From positions 14,165,408 to 14,229,407 of the forward strand of contig NC_058150.1 in NCBI RefSeq assembly GCF_011075055.1: a stretch of 64,000 nt of DNA, written 5' to 3'. The notes beneath the pieces are model-generated. The model was not told the origin of the DNA, did not search any database, and worked only from the letters and a program-made list of their open reading frames with translations. Both the position numbers and the translations under genes were made by a program. Origin of the DNA: Mangifera indica. Lineage: Eukaryota; Streptophyta; Magnoliopsida; Sapindales; Anacardiaceae. Below, piece by piece: positions 34,445 through 47,689 of the stretch (position 1 is its first letter; each line of letters begins with the position of its first letter).

Positions 34445-37400
34445 TTTTGTTTGAAGGGGAGTTTATGATGATGCGTTAGGAACCTTTATAGAGAATAGCT
34501 TGTGAAGTTTAGAAGCTATTTATTGCCAATGATATTGCTATGTTTGCATTCTATGATATACTCCATTATTGGGAACATTAATAACAATGCCCTAATAGCG
34601 TTCTTAATCTACTCTAACTTTAACAGTTAGAGATATGATATTGAGTCTGCATTGCATATCAAGTATATAAATTTGGCCCTACGAATAGATGAACCACCCA
34701 AGCATAAAGATGAAAGTTCATTTGAATTAAAAGGATTTCCATTTTGAGTAGGAGAAAAATCCTTTGTGCCAATATTCTTTGCCATGGAGATACACATATT
34801 GTCAATTACCATAATTGTGGTTTGCCTTAAACTCTAAATGTTAATGAGTTCATCATCCAAGTTAGTCAGAAGTATAATACATTTGATAATATTGAAGCTT
34901 TCTAGTTGGTGAGTAATAGAACTCCAAAAAAAAGAAATGACTTTTCCGAAGTTCTTTTAAGAATATGATATTAGTCAATAGATGAAGGACTGGTAAGTGA
35001 GAGTCCAAATTAAGAGTTGAGAACAGTGTGGATGTTTAAGTAAGGCATAATGAAATTTTTTGTTGAAGTTTTAAGGATTTTGGGACCTTATAATATAACT
35101 AATTCCTATTATAGAATCAAAGGCCAAGATTAGAAGTGATTTTAGGTGATATTCCAATAAGACATTTTTTAAGTGGATATGTTTGGTCATAACCTTTAGA
35201 TGGTAGATGATCATTATTTGAGATTGTCATTCATGTTAGAATTCATGGACTAAATGTGTCAATGAGATCTTTTGGTAACCATAGAAATTTTGAACAATTT
35301 TTCATGGTATGAAACTAATCTAAAAAAATCTAGAGTCATACTGGAGAAGTCACCTAGGATGCATAGTTCTCTTATATTGGGTATCAGGCACCCTATAAGC
35401 CATGCATCTAATTCATGGGATGTATCTTATGTGGATGAATTTCCAATAGATCTTGAATGTTCAAGGTAGCATTGTTTTGGTCTCATGGACATTAAAGTGA
35501 CAAATGAGATTGATAATGATTGCAAGTGGTTCCATAATTTGTTGTACTTCAAGTGTCCTTGTAGGAAATTGGGAAAAGATTTAAGTATGCTTCTTGTTTC
35601 TTGAGTTTCTAAGATAAGTGTGTTATTATGTGACTCTATTAGAAACATGTGCTCATTAGTATATTTCTTTAAAAGTAACAATACATGTATATTTATAGTA
35701 TGCTTTTGGAAAGTTGGGCATATCTATAGTCATTTTGTTCAAAAGTTTTAGTTATTTTAGGTATGGACTAAGACAACCTTATGCAAGGGTTGAATATACG
35801 CTTTGTTACTATAAGTTTGTTCCAATATAGATATTTTAAGGATTCTCCTCAAAGTATTTTTGTTCCTAAATAAGATCTAAGTAACTATGGAACAAACTGG
35901 TAAATCTATAAATTGTAAATGGGTTTACAAGCTCAAAAGAAATTTCAAAGGGAGAATAAAATGTATGATACAATATAATTTGCAAAGCGGTTCACCCTAA
36001 GAGAACATATTGATTAGGCATTCTCTTTAGTATCTATCAAGGACTTATTTAAGATCATGATGACATGATAGCTCATTTTGATTAGTATGAGATGGTTGTC
36101 AAAACTGTCTTTATGAGAAAGCTTATTTGATGCAGTTAGATTGGCCTTAAGAATAAAGAAAGAAGCTTCTACACTACTAACTAAAGAAATCTATATATGG
36201 TCAATCCATACTTCTTGACAATGGTGTATTATGAACAATGATTCTTTTTTTAAAACTTCAGATGACTTTATACGGAACAAATTGGATTGGTATGGATATA
36301 TGAAGATCAGTGGGAGAACCTGTGCCTTCATTGTTTGGTTATCTATGATGGTAACATTTGCACCAATTTTTTGTTGAAAACAAAACTAATTCTTGTCCAA
36401 AACTTTGATGTGAAGGATCTTGAAGATTCATAATCTGTTCTTAGGATTGAGATCCATTAGGATAGAAATCATGGACCTTTTTTAATTATCTCAAAATGAC
36501 ATTTATGGAACGTATGCTTAAGAGGTGTAACATGCAAAATAGCAAGACAAATGATTTGCCTATTGTAAAAAGAGATAAGGTGAACATCAATAATTGTTTA
36601 AAGAATGAGATTGAAGAGGAATACATGTGAATTGTCCCTCTTGGTGAAACTTTAAGAAGCTAGATGTATGAATAAATATACATAAAAACATGATATTTCT
36701 TTTGCATTTGAGCCTCACAGTTGATATCTCACAAATTCAAATCTTGATCACTGGGTTATAGCTATGAAGGCAATGAGATATAATTAAAAAATCAAGGATA
36801 ATGCTTGTTGTCAAACTATAAGGAAATCTAGCTCCAGATATGTTATTATACTTATTAAAAGAGTCATATTCTAGATAAAATATCAAGTAGTTGTCAATAG
36901 TGCTCTCAACCATGTATATGAAATTTATGACCTATTATATGTCTCGGGTTTTGGGGTTGAAGGATCACAATTTTAACTACTTGTTCAATTTCTAACAAAC
37001 TTATGAATTACTATGATTGTAATGAATTTGTGTTCTTTGCTAAGAACCATAATACCATAAGTAGATCAAGACATAAAAAGATAAAATATCATGTAGTTAG
37101 AAACCTCACTCAGAGGAGTAAAATATCTAATTACAAAAGAGTACATAAATTTAGAGCTGATAAGGTTAAATCCCCTAACTAGATAGCCAAGGTTTGCAGC
37201 CATATAGTCATGTTGAAAATATGAGGGCATTTGTGGCTTTTTTGATATTTGGGGTTAGTGGGAGATATTGTAATTTGTTAATGCAATGATACTTTTTTAG
37301 GATTGAGTTGATAATTTCATTTTGATCATGATTATTTTTTTATGTAAATATATAATTACCTTTATATATATGTGCATATATGTGGATCTTATTCAACAAG

Positions 37401-38020
37401 TTTCTTAAAAATGTGGTTTATCTTGAGTATAATAGTTTTATGGTTGATTATATTAAAATTTATATGTGCAACATGTATTTCAAGAATGTGGTTCATCTTG
37501 ATTATGACAGTTTTATCTATATAATATGTATCTCAAGAATATGATTAATATTGAGTATAACAGTTGTATGAATATATTTCTTTAATTATCTTGAGACTAT
37601 TGGTGAAATATATTCACTTTATTGGAAGCTGTGGATTTCTCTAACTTCTATATTTAAGCATATATTTATTATAACCACTTTCGGATGTTATTCCTGCTAT
37701 ACTTCCAAAATAAAAATTCATATCGTATAATTGAAATTATGAACATCTTATGTTGTTTTTGAGATGTAAAGATTATCTTGATTTATTATTGATAATTGTA
37801 TTAACAAGATTGTTTTGGTTTAAGTATTGTTTTTAGACTATGCTATTTTTCTTAAAATGAGAGGCCAATAAAAAAAAAAAAAAACCTAAAATGTTGTTTA
37901 CCCGAAAAAAAGGTTTTATTTTCATAAATAAATATTTTCTTAAAATTAATAATCAATATTGCCCAAGTAGGAGAATATTGAAATTTCTTATGTGCGCATA
38001 CATTGATTATAATTTGTTGA
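34445..38020 (+). mobile_element. Old Copia relic 1 (gag to start of 3' LTR)
   Basis: Degraded Copia DNA in plus orientation. 34445-35690 matches the gag-side DNA of the relic at 49420-51640. From about 35880 a reverse-transcriptase-like reading (CKWVYKLKRNFKGR) with many stops is visible. Around 36440 'LRIEIH' and 'RNHGPF' recall the Copia 'LGIKI.RDRS..LL' block. A PPT-like GTAGGAGAA lies near 37965-37973, followed by about 45 bp of LTR start shared with 46490-46534; the rest of the LTR is lost. No frame survives. 37370-37580 holds three diverged units of about 70 bp. Confidence 0.6.
35880..36960 (+). pseudogene. Reverse transcriptase remnant of Copia relic 1
   Basis: The translation in shifting frames gives 'CKWVYKLKRN', a 'KKSIYG'-like 'LKKSIYGQS' (near 36180) and, near 36450-36600, pieces of the Copia 'LSQ...YI..VLERFNM' block. 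It is broken by numerous stops and frameshifts. It is one of the oldest retroelement remnants in the window, judging by decay. Confidence 0.55.
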
Positions 38021-38370
38021 TGTTTGAGCTAAAAAAATTAAACATATATGAGAGATCCATGAAATACCTTCATAGTGTTATTGAAAGTGTAAAATATACG
38101 TTAGTAATTTGGATGATAAAAAAATGATTTTTTTAATATAATTATTTTATTATGGTAATTAATTGAAAATGTAAGAGATATTTTTATATTTTAAAAATTC
38201 ATAAAAAATAGAAAAACGAAAAACGTATAAAACAACAAAAATAATATGAGTTTAATATGAAAAACATATAAAATATGTGTTTAATACATTTTGAGTATAA
38301 AAATTCAAAACAACATATTTAAAACACAAATTAAATAGAAATACAAGTAATTTGTGTTTTTACTAACTAG

Positions 38371-39149
38371 GGTATTTATACAATCGGTGTCTAGAACATC
38401 AATCCCAAAAATTGTGGAGAAGTACAAAAAATAAGAAAATTGGTTTAGGAAAAATAAATGAAAATGGGTCGAACCAATTCAAGCAGCTATTATTGTTAAA
38501 TTTGATCCAAACTATAGGTAAAACTTATTTTAGCCTTTGGACTAGAATAACTAATCGTTGAATTAGTATAATTATGTCGAGTGGAGGTTCAACCGTTGAG
38601 TTTATCGGATTAAAAATGAAAAGACCTGAACTTGGATTTGGACACAAATATCATCAAAATAGAAATATTTTATGTTTAAAGTTGTCCCTAAATATGTTAA
38701 TGCTATCAATTTGACAAACCGGTCAGAGTCTAAAGCAATCGTTTGATTGAGTCAACATTCGATCCAAGTATAAAAGCTTTGAAAATTTCATTCTATTTCT
38801 ATGACCTGGATTGATTAATTAGTTATTCACAGCAAGCAATGTGAGCCAGAAGTATAAGATCGAAACTCCATGCAATTATGAACTCCATCTTTTTTTTTAT
38901 ATAATTTTAAATGTTAATAAAAAAATTATTTTTGGATCAGATTTCGGCTTCCCTTAATATATTTGAACTCCAATGGTTGCTTGCTCATTTTTCTAAGATG
39001 AGATTTGATGAAATATTGCACTCCTGCAATGTTGCTAGGCTCACATGATCAACACATAATGTATAATATTATTTCATCCTCTTGTAGTAAAATGAACATA
39101 TTTACACAGGCCAAATTAGTTCTCACCCCTCTTTTAAATTTATTAAAAG
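38371..39149 (-). other. 3' flank of PG-C, left part
   Basis: No gene. Diverged copy of 22915-23790 (for example the 'gtgagcca(a/g)a(a/g)gtataag' block near 38840). It is interrupted by the MULE at 39150; the rest continues at 44864 or a little later. Confidence 0.6.
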
Positions 39150-40899
39150 GGAAATTAAATTAATTGTCCAAAAGTTAAATGCTCAAAGAAAAATGCCTAC
39201 TTTTGAAGGACTTAAGTGAAAATACTTACAATTCAAACTACTTAAGCGAAAATACTCAAATGTTTTTTAAAATACCAAAAATACCCTTCTTGCCTTCTAT
39301 ATAAACCCTAACCATTTATGTCTTCTTCACACCATTCAAATTTTCATTTTCACTCAATATCCGACATTGTGAGTTTAACCAAAAGGAAATAAGTTCATGT
39401 TTCTGAGTTTCATTTGAAGAAAATTAGTTTGTAATATTGATATATTTATATGAATATTTATTCAAAACTTTATTTATCGTTAATTCAAGTTTGTGTTTTA
39501 AATACTTCCATAGAATTGTTCTACAAATTTGTAATGTTAGAAAAATATGAAAGGTATTTCGATACTATAATTGTAGAAGTGATATGATGTTTTATAATGT
39601 GGGGGTGTTATTAGATATTAGACAATGTATGAGGGTGTACATGGTATTTTTATTGAAATTAGGGGGTTGAATTGATATTTGTCAAAGTTAGGTGTTATAT
39701 ATGAAGTAGGGAGTTAATTGATATTAATATTTAATGACATGAGGGTAGTGTGATATTTTACCCATTGGGGGTAAATTAATATTTTACAAAATTCGTTTCA
39801 AATTAATGAGAGTATATTTAGTTATGATTTCAAATAGAAATTTAGACTGTGTAACCAAAATCAGTGTAATAGATAGTTATTTGACCACGAAAATCTAAAT
39901 ACCTAAAACCATGTAAATCATGTAATTTAAACCCCCTTAAGTTCAAAAATGTAAAACGTTACAATCCCTATTACCCAAAAAAACTGGTAAGTTAAATTTC
40001 TACTCATAAAATAAAGGCTATTATATTGGTATAGTTTATTGTGGATTTTTCTGATAAACTTTTTTACCAATATTGGTCATTATAGGATCGAATGAAATGG
40101 CAGGTTATGCTTTTAGTTCATTACGAAGGATAATAGATTGAAAGTGATTAGAACATAATGAAATATGTTGGAGGTAATAGAACAGTGGTTAAAATTCTAA
40201 AGAAAACGACATTTGAGGGGTTAATCAAACTGTTGAGTGAAAGTGTCATATCGATCGAACCTTGAATGACACTCAATTGTACATAAAACCAAAACGTCTT
40301 AACCTAAAATAACCTATCAAAATAAAAAATGATGTAGATGTTGAGTGTCTTATTGACGAGTCTAAATACTTCAAGGAATGTATTCTAGTTTTAGTTAAAC
40401 TATCCTTATTGAAGTACAAGGAGTAGTAGAAAGTAATGGCAATGATGATAGCGATTTGAAACAGGAATCTAAAAAGGAATACTTGGAAGATTTTCATAAT
40501 GATATGTTGTATACTACTAAGGAATGAGGGTTTGTCAAGACAAAGAAAGGGTTCTAGATTAGGGTAACTTTGATAGAAACGACATTATTGATATTCCTTT
40601 TGATAAGCTAGAGTTTGAAGAGATGACACATGTTAACTATGATACAAGTAGTCTCCAACTTGTAAATCCTCTACACGGTGGCAGCAATTATGTAAAACCA
40701 CATGTCAAAAATGTCCTAATTGATTTAAGTGGCTACCCAATTTTCCTTCACAACCATCAATATCAACATCAACATCAATTGGTGTAGGATTAGGGCAAGA
40801 AGGAATTCTCTAAAAATTGGTGACATATTTATTAATAAAAAACATTTGAAAGATACAATGGTTGAACTTATACTAGAGAATGGCTTCCAATACTGAGTG

Positions 40900-42560
40900 T
40901 TCTAGTCAAACAAGAGGAGATATGTGCACTGATGAGTAATGCCTATAGTGTGCACAATCAACAAAAATTAAACCTACTGACTTATTTAAACTTTGTTATA
41001 TACATCCCACTCATACATGTCCAAGAGATTAGATAAAGTTATATCATAGGCAAGTTAGGGCTCGAGCTTTAGACTAATTAATGAAGACAAAATTTGTGTT
41101 AGTTGATCTTATTTATTGGCCTAAGGAGATCATTATTGACATTGTCAACAAGTATAAAATTGATATATCATATTGACAGGGATGACAAGCAAAAAATTGG
41201 GCATTATAAGCATTAGGGGCCCTACCAAAAAAGTTATTTATGTTTTTGTCAAATTATTGCTATAATTTAAAGTATGCAAATTTGAGTTTTATGATGCATA
41301 TACAAACCGATAAGTAGCAGAGCTTTCAATACTTTTTCATGGCATAGTGTTGGTGCATCTGCATATTTCAACAACATATTTGCTTGATTATTTGAATTGA
41401 TGTTGCTTTCTTAAAGGGTCAATATTTAAGACATTTATTTCTCATTGTGGCATTGGATGGTAATAATCAAATCTACCTTATAACTTTTGGAGTAGAAGGA
41501 AAGGAAAATCATCCAACGTGGTCTTGGTCGTTGATAAAGCTAAAAAATTACATCGGTGAAGTACTAAAGTTGGCAATAATTTCAAATCGATATCATATGA
41601 TCTACTCTGCAATGGTTGAGGTCTTCTAGATGTACACCATAGTTGTTGTTGTCATGACATTATTTGTAACATGTGATCGAGGTACAAACATAACTCAAAA
41701 GTCATGTGTTTGTATTGGAAAGTTGTGAAGGCCTATGCAGAGCTAGTGCTTGAGGTCATGATAACAACACTTGACAAGATATAACCTAAAGTGGGAGATT
41801 ACTTATTGAGGTAGGGTATCATTGATGGAGCAAAACACATTTTCTAGGTCATAAGTATAATATAATGACAACAAACATAGTAAAGTTATTCAATGCACTT
41901 GTCAAACACACATGAGGATTGCCCATCACGATGTTGGTAGAGTTCATTTGAGGTATCTTACAGTGATGGTTTTACGAGTAAAGAAATCATGCAAGTATGT
42001 ATAGTTTCATTGCCAATTTTTTAATTGACCATGCTTATTTAAACTTATGATTAATTTTTGATAGATGTGTTGATGCTTTTAAAAATTGCAAATAATTAAA
42101 CCCACCAGGTTATACCATAGACATAAGGAAAGCTGGCCAACCATGTGTGGAGGTTTTCAAACTCAAAGATACACCCAATTACAAATGATCAGTATGAGGT
42201 AATGGGTAATGGCCAATACATCAGTGTAGTGGACTTTTATGAGTGGTCATATATGTGCAAAAAATTTCAGTTTTCATAGATTCCATGTAAGCATGTCACA
42301 GTTGCAGCAAGATATATAAAGCTTTTGTACGTCTATCTATAGGTTCATACTTCTACAATAATGCATTCCACTGTGTAATGTATGCAGAAGTTGTCAATCC
42401 ATTTAGGGATCAATCAGATTGGTTACATGTCGATGATGCTAGAGTTATCTGTCTACCTTTTATCGATCGCTGTGGATTGGGTTATCCATCAAACAGAGAC
42501 AAACATCTTTTGCAAGGTGAGTTTGTTATACCAAAGGTTTGTAGTTAATGTAATCAACTT
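40900..42560 (+). pseudogene. MUDR-like transposase remnant
   Basis: Recognisable MULE transposase landmarks in order: an N-terminal zinc-domain-like stretch (about 40900-41100), a 'GPYQKSYL'-like block (about 41220), the core segment DGNNQIYLITFGVEGKENHP (about 41453-41512) with 'ISNRYHMI' (the usual ISDRH), a 'VESFNALVKHT' equivalent near 41890, and a SWIM-like zinc finger ending IPCKHVTVAARY (about 42280-42315). Many stops and frame changes are present. Such proteins cut and paste DNA at terminal inverted repeats; this copy cannot. Confidence 0.75.
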
Positions 42561-42599
42561 AGGCATGCACAACTGAAATGCAAAAGCCTAAAATTAATG

Positions 42600-44780
42600 C
42601 CTAGCTCCATACCATCTATTTCATTGAAAAGAGATAAAAGCGAAAGCTCATCAATGCTTTGATCTTCTGTTTAATATTTTTTATGTTAAACTTGTCAATG
42701 TACTTGTCAAAATAAGATGTAAAACATGAAATCATATATCAGTATTATTTAGGGTTCATACATCCTTTTAATTTATGTTTAGTATTAATTATGTTTCATA
42801 CATTTCTTAATTTTTGTTTCATATATATATTCCCAAAAACATATCAAACATGAAATCATATACATAACCAATTTATAACATGAATATACATATATATAAC
42901 CAATATATAAAGGTATGACCACAAGTATGATACATAATCTACTCGATACAATAGAAATATAATTGTGTGGCCAAATGCCTGCACATGTGGCTAAAGTCCT
43001 CGTGGGGAAAGTCCAAACTCTAACCAAGTGTTATACACTTGATGAAACACAAAATATATATACTGCAATCGCCCAAGCCTGAGCCTTATTGGGGGACATC
43101 ATCCTCCCTACACAACACTAAATCATCAAATTGTGGTGTCCATTGTACGGTGGCCCAAAACTTTGTTGCCACTAGTAACCATGGTATATAACTAGTATGT
43201 GGTCTTATCCTATGTGCAAGCCCATCCATGTTATTAGTATAACTCTTATGTGAGTCATAACTGTTAGCATCCATTCCTGCAAATCTAGGATGCTTGCGAC
43301 CCAGTGTGAATTATCGAAGTTATGAAAACTTGCAATATTGAAAAATTAGAATAAAGGCACGTTAAGTATTTATATAATGATAACCAACACATATATATGG
43401 TACCTAATCCATCTGTCTCCATGGTTTGTAATATAACCTAAAGGCATATTGGACATCCACCAATCTAGTAGAAAGGTCAAGTTACTTATAATGATGTGAC
43501 TAGTTGTCATTCTATCTAATATGCTCTATCTCAATGTGTGTTATGAAAAAGATATAGGTTGTCATCAAATTCTGTTAGACACCATCCATATGGTCATGTT
43601 GGCATCGACGCAATAGTACCAACACTCCACTAAATCTTATGTCTCAAAATGTAGAAATTGCCTAAAACACGTTGTCTAGAAAAATCACAACTGTTCCTCT
43701 ATCAATGCATATTTTATTATGGACATCGGATCTCGCTAACCATGTGATGTTATCTTGGCCCTAGAATATTGCTCCACCATGGCCTTAAGTTTATTTTTTG
43801 TGATCCTTCTTGAAAAAATATATATATTCAAGACAATTTTCATAATAATTGTTTTATTCAAAAATACGGACAAAAAATTTGAAATATACATGTCAAAACA
43901 TATTAATATAATTTTTTTTTTCTCCTCTGTCAAAATTTAAAATATGAAATGTAACATCCAATAACAACTACATTATTAGAAAGATTTTAATTGTATTGAT
44001 AAATTTTTTTTTCAAAACCCTAATATGTTCAAAATCTATCAATTATCGTAATAATTCAAAAAAAAACCTAAAATTCAAAAACTAAATGTATAAAAAAAAA
44101 AGAAAACTAGAATGGAAAAAAAAATCAATTTGCCCCCTTAAATGGCAAATATCAAAAACACCTCTGAGTTGAAAAAAAGTTGAAATAGACCCCTTAAGTT
44201 TAAATAGTGACTCTATGCTCCCATTTCACTATTTTGCAAGTCCACCAAGTTTAGAAATAGCCTCTTTGCCCCCACCTCTCGATATCTCATGATATGTACT
44301 ATTTGAAAACTTGCAAAAACCTTCTTGTCCCAAATCTTGATTCATCTCATGGGATTGTGAGGAAAGCTGATGATCTGTAAAGCTGGATTTCCTAACCCAA
44401 AATGCATTTTCTAACCTTATTTCAGCAACAATTAAAACTACACTTATTTTAACACAAAAACCCTCAACAAATTAATCCAAAGCATGGAAGAATCAACCCA
44501 AATAATCAAATGTTCAAAGTTGAATAGTTTGACCTAAACAACACAAATTCTTCATCCAATTGCTTAAATATCAACACCAAAATGAATAAAACATGACAAG
44601 GAACAATGCACTAATCTCCTTTGCCATTTTTGTCACCGAAAAATTGGAAAAATCACTAAAAGAAAATCTAGACACATCACCTCTCGGGGTTGATTTCATG
44701 GGTTGCACAATGAATTCGTGAGATTAACTTGATTTCGTGGACTGGAATATAGTGGTTGCTCGTTTTAAATCAATTCACAT
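42600..44780. other. 3' half of the MULE, unassigned
   Basis: No confident gene. A minus-strand frame at 43086-43274 (62 codons) includes 'VQWTPQFDDLV', faintly like the plant mobile domain found in some MULEs, but the match is weak and its surroundings are full of stops. 44090-44340 has repeated 'ccccttaa' and 'gaaatag' phrases typical of MULE subterminal regions. Confidence 0.4.
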
Positions 44781-44863
44781 TAATTGGTATTTTAGTTTTG
44801 TGTTAATAGTGTTGGCATTTTTGCTTTGGGCACTTAACTTTTGGTCAATTAATTTAATTTCTC

Positions 44864-45833
44864 TTACCCAAAACATAGTGAAATTTTTTTTAAAATTATT
44901 GAAAAGATAAAAAAAATACTTTCACACTAAATTGGTGCATAGTTGGATTCTCAATTGGAGTCGCACCAATTTTGTGCGATTCAGTTAAAAATTAAACCAA
45001 ATTAGTGTTTTCTCAACCGGGGAAGGAGTTGTAGTGGGGAAGTGAAGATGAGAAGAAAAAAGAAAAAAATAAACTATTTAGGGTTAAAGTATAATTTGTT
45101 TGTACTATTAAAAGTATAAATGATTCAATGGTGCGATTACATTTACAACATCACTTTCATTAAATTACCTATAGAGTTTAGTTCAATACACTACATATAC
45201 AACAACAATAATGTTTTAAGGACCATTATATTATTAGAAATTGTATGTACCAATGTACAATTTGCTCGGTTTAATTCTTGTTAATTTGATTCAATGGTTA
45301 AAATAGGTTTTAGCCATAAGCTGCATTGAATTTGTCACCAATTATTAATCATACTGATTGGTTCATTCTAAGTTTTACAATAATTATGCATGTTGAAAGA
45401 ATATAAATTTGAACTTAAGAGTCAATTGTCCGTTGAAAAATGCAAAGATAAATGAACAACTTCTAATAATTTAAAAACTCTATTATATAATAATGTTGAC
45501 AAATTTTAATGTTTAATATATTTTAAAGTCAAAATCACTCAAATAATAATAGTACCTAATTGATACATAATATACAAATTAGTATTAATTGTTATCACAA
45601 ACCTTAAAATTGTTAGATGAAAAACTTTGAAGCCAATATTAAAAGTAGCCATCATTGGCATTACTATAATTGTAACAATACAACCCATCAAAAAGAGGTT
45701 TGTATGTACAAATGTTGATTGCAATGTTAAGCTCCAAGTAAGCCCAAAGGATGGGCAAATCCATAGGCTTAAGTAATAAACCTACATTGTTTTCAACCGT
45801 TGAATCCATCCAATTAATACATAATTTAATTGG
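44864..45833 (-). other. 3' flank of PG-C, right part
   Basis: No gene. 45240-45833 is a diverged copy of 23790-24823. Bases about 44900-45230 have no counterpart near PG-B and include a 'gcaccaatttt' inverted pair; this may be a further small insert. Confidence 0.6.
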
Positions 45834-46041
45834 CTACAAGCAATTGGTGGGTTAAACTAAACCAGAAGCTGTTCCATTAGCATGGCTGCAGGATACTGAT
45901 GCCAGTTGATTGTTGTATGTAGGCTTCGCGTTCTCTATTTTTATCCTAGAGCATGGATACTTTGAACCGTAATCAAATTTCATAGCCACTGTTGTTGCAG
46001 AAGTTCCATGAATGTCTTGGCATGTTACATCACTTATTTTT
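45834..46041 (-). pseudogene. Last exon of polygalacturonase copy PG-C, broken
   Basis: About 208 bp match exon 4 of PG-B (25042-24824). The first codons of the exon and its splice acceptor are missing because a Copia LTR begins at 46041. The reading frame keeps 'KISDVT' and 'DIHG' but has CAA to TAA near the end (seven codons before the normal stop), and the Cys of the FDC motif has become Tyr, losing a conserved disulphide residue. No other exon of this copy is visible in the window. Confidence 0.88.
46036..46040. repeat. Possible target-site duplication, left copy (Copia in PG-C)
   Basis: ATTTT directly before the LTR that cuts PG-C. The second copy would lie beyond the far end of that element and was not found in the window. 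Confidence 0.35.
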
Positions 46042-46534
46042 GTAAGATTTATTTTGCATAAACTGAATAAATAAATTAATCAGTTATAATCTCAAGATCT
46101 ATGCATATATTTTAAAATATGAAATTAAATTTTAGGGTTTTATAAATACTTGGATCTCTATGTAATTTGAAACCATAAAACATTTGAAATTATATATCGA
46201 GATCACCTCTTAACGTCACTTGGTCTTCTACTTCATAAACCTTCCTAAATGGCAACTTTCAATAGGTAAACTATATTGGAAGCATACTGCATGTGGTTTT
46301 GGAGTAAGGAAGTAGCCATTATATAGTAGATTAATTGACACCTCATTAAGGTCCAATAAACCTTAAGACCTACACTGGTGTAGTCTATTTAAATTATAAC
46401 CTTTAGGTGTATTGGACTTATCTTTATTGATCACTCAAATCCATCTATAAATTGACATTGGACATTTCAATTACTCGGTTTTTATTAAATCAAAATCATA
46501 ATTAATATTAGCCCACATAAGGAAATTTCTAATG
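46041..46534 (-). repeat. Copia-type LTR cutting PG-C (3' LTR, minus strand)
   Basis: The minus strand starts near CATTAGAAATTTCC (degenerate start) and ends AATCTTACA, which abuts the PG-C exon at 46041. A purine-rich GAGTGAGAGAG (46535-46545) precedes it on the minus strand, as a Copia polypurine tract should. The first 45 bp match the LTR start of relic 1 at 37974-38018. The length is about 494 bp. Confidence 0.65.
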
Positions 46535-47400
46535 CTCTCTCACTCGGGCAACATTAATTATTTTTATTTTATTTTAAGAAAAAGAAAACAATTTTGACTC
46601 CCAGGTAATAACATTTTTTAACTTTAAGTGGCCACTATTTTAAAACAAATTACACTTTAATAAACAATCCAATTAATATGATCATCAATAACAAACCAAG
46701 ATATTACTTATTTCCTTTATCAACATAAGATTGTCTCTGATCACATTGACTAATAATCAGATCAACACAGATCAAATCAGGGAGTATGGTAAAAATAACA
46801 CCCAACAAAATGATTACAAATATATGTCATGTCTTTGTTAATCCTCTTTATAATTTCTCTTTAACCTTATGTTTCAAAAGATTCAAAAGAAATCTCTTTA
46901 CTTTTAATAAAGTCTATATATTTCGACTTTACTTGAAACTCGTGAAATATAAATATACAATTGTTATACTCAAGAGAAACCTTATCTTGAGACACATGTT
47001 GTACTTTAGTTGTATATATGCGCATACATTAAACAAATATGTCAATATGAACATGATCAAAATATAAATATATGTCAATAAAATAGTAATAATAAAACCT
47101 CCTACTAACCTTAGACATCAAAAGACCCTAAACACTCTTATGTTTTCAAATTGACTTTATGGGCTACAAGTCTTATTCCTTTTGTTAAAGGTATAACCAT
47201 TATCAACTCTATATTTTTGTATTTTACCCTAATGTTTCATTTCTTTATGAGGTTCTTGACTATAAAATATTTTATTTTGTATGTTTCAATCTATCGGTGT
47301 TCTTTTACCTAATTGCACTAAATGCAGTTGTCTTCCAATTGTGATTTAAGGCAAAATTTGACTTGTCATTGATGTTTCCTGTGTGAGCCATGTGTTCAAG
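46535..47400 (-). mobile_element. 3' end of a minus-strand Copia element (relic 3)
   Basis: The minus strand carries a purine tract next to the LTR, AT-rich 3' untranslated DNA whose 'ctcaagataaggttt...cttgagtataac' phrases match 37390-37570 of relic 1, and near 47110-47220 a degraded C-terminal pol end (a 'TKG'-like ending). The open frame at 46786-47067 (plus) is antisense to this and is not considered a gene. The element is truncated or rearranged before about 47400. Confidence 0.5.
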
Positions 47401-47689
47401 TAGTATTATCATCAATCAAAGATGCCTTTAGAAGGTTAGAAAGTCACCGTTGATGATCTATATTGCCACAAATCACAAGGTTGTTTTATCTTAATTTTTT
47501 GAAAAATCCAATGATGAAATCGATTGAAGAGCCTCACCGGGAGCCAACCATTGTGTCCCTTCTTGAAACAAACAACTTTGATGATTGGAGATAAGGAATT
47601 GAATCAATAGCTTAGGGATTTTTAACTTATCAGGTCATAACCAAGTTAGGAAAACCCATTAACCTGACCAATTGTATTAACCAGTAAGC

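Larger units (their letters stand above)
39150..44863 (+). mobile_element. Decayed autonomous Mutator-like element (MULE)
   Basis: The left end reads GGGAAATTAAATTAATTG and the inverted right end GAGAAATTAAATTAATTG; the similarity continues for about 45 bp ('ccaaaagttaa(a/g)tgc'). The flanks TTATTAAAA (39141-39149) and TTACCCAAA (44864-44872) match at 6 of 9, consistent with an old 9-bp target duplication. A MUDR-type transposase remnant lies inside at about 40900-42560. The 3' half (42600-44780) has only short frames and homopolymer-rich DNA. It interrupts the PG-C 3' flank, giving an element of 5.7 kb. Confidence 0.7.

Noticed and set aside
35272..35469. 65-codon frame in Copia relic 1
   Set aside because: The surrounding relic is full of stops and shifts, and this part matches only relic DNA at a gag-like position; it is not an independent gene.
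43086..43274. Possible plant mobile domain protein in the MULE
   Set aside because: The only resemblance is a short VQWTP-like motif; the adjoining DNA in that frame is full of stops, so no gene is claimed.
46786..47067. 93-codon plus-strand frame
   Set aside because: It is antisense to the 3' part of the minus-strand Copia relic; AT-rich composition explains it.
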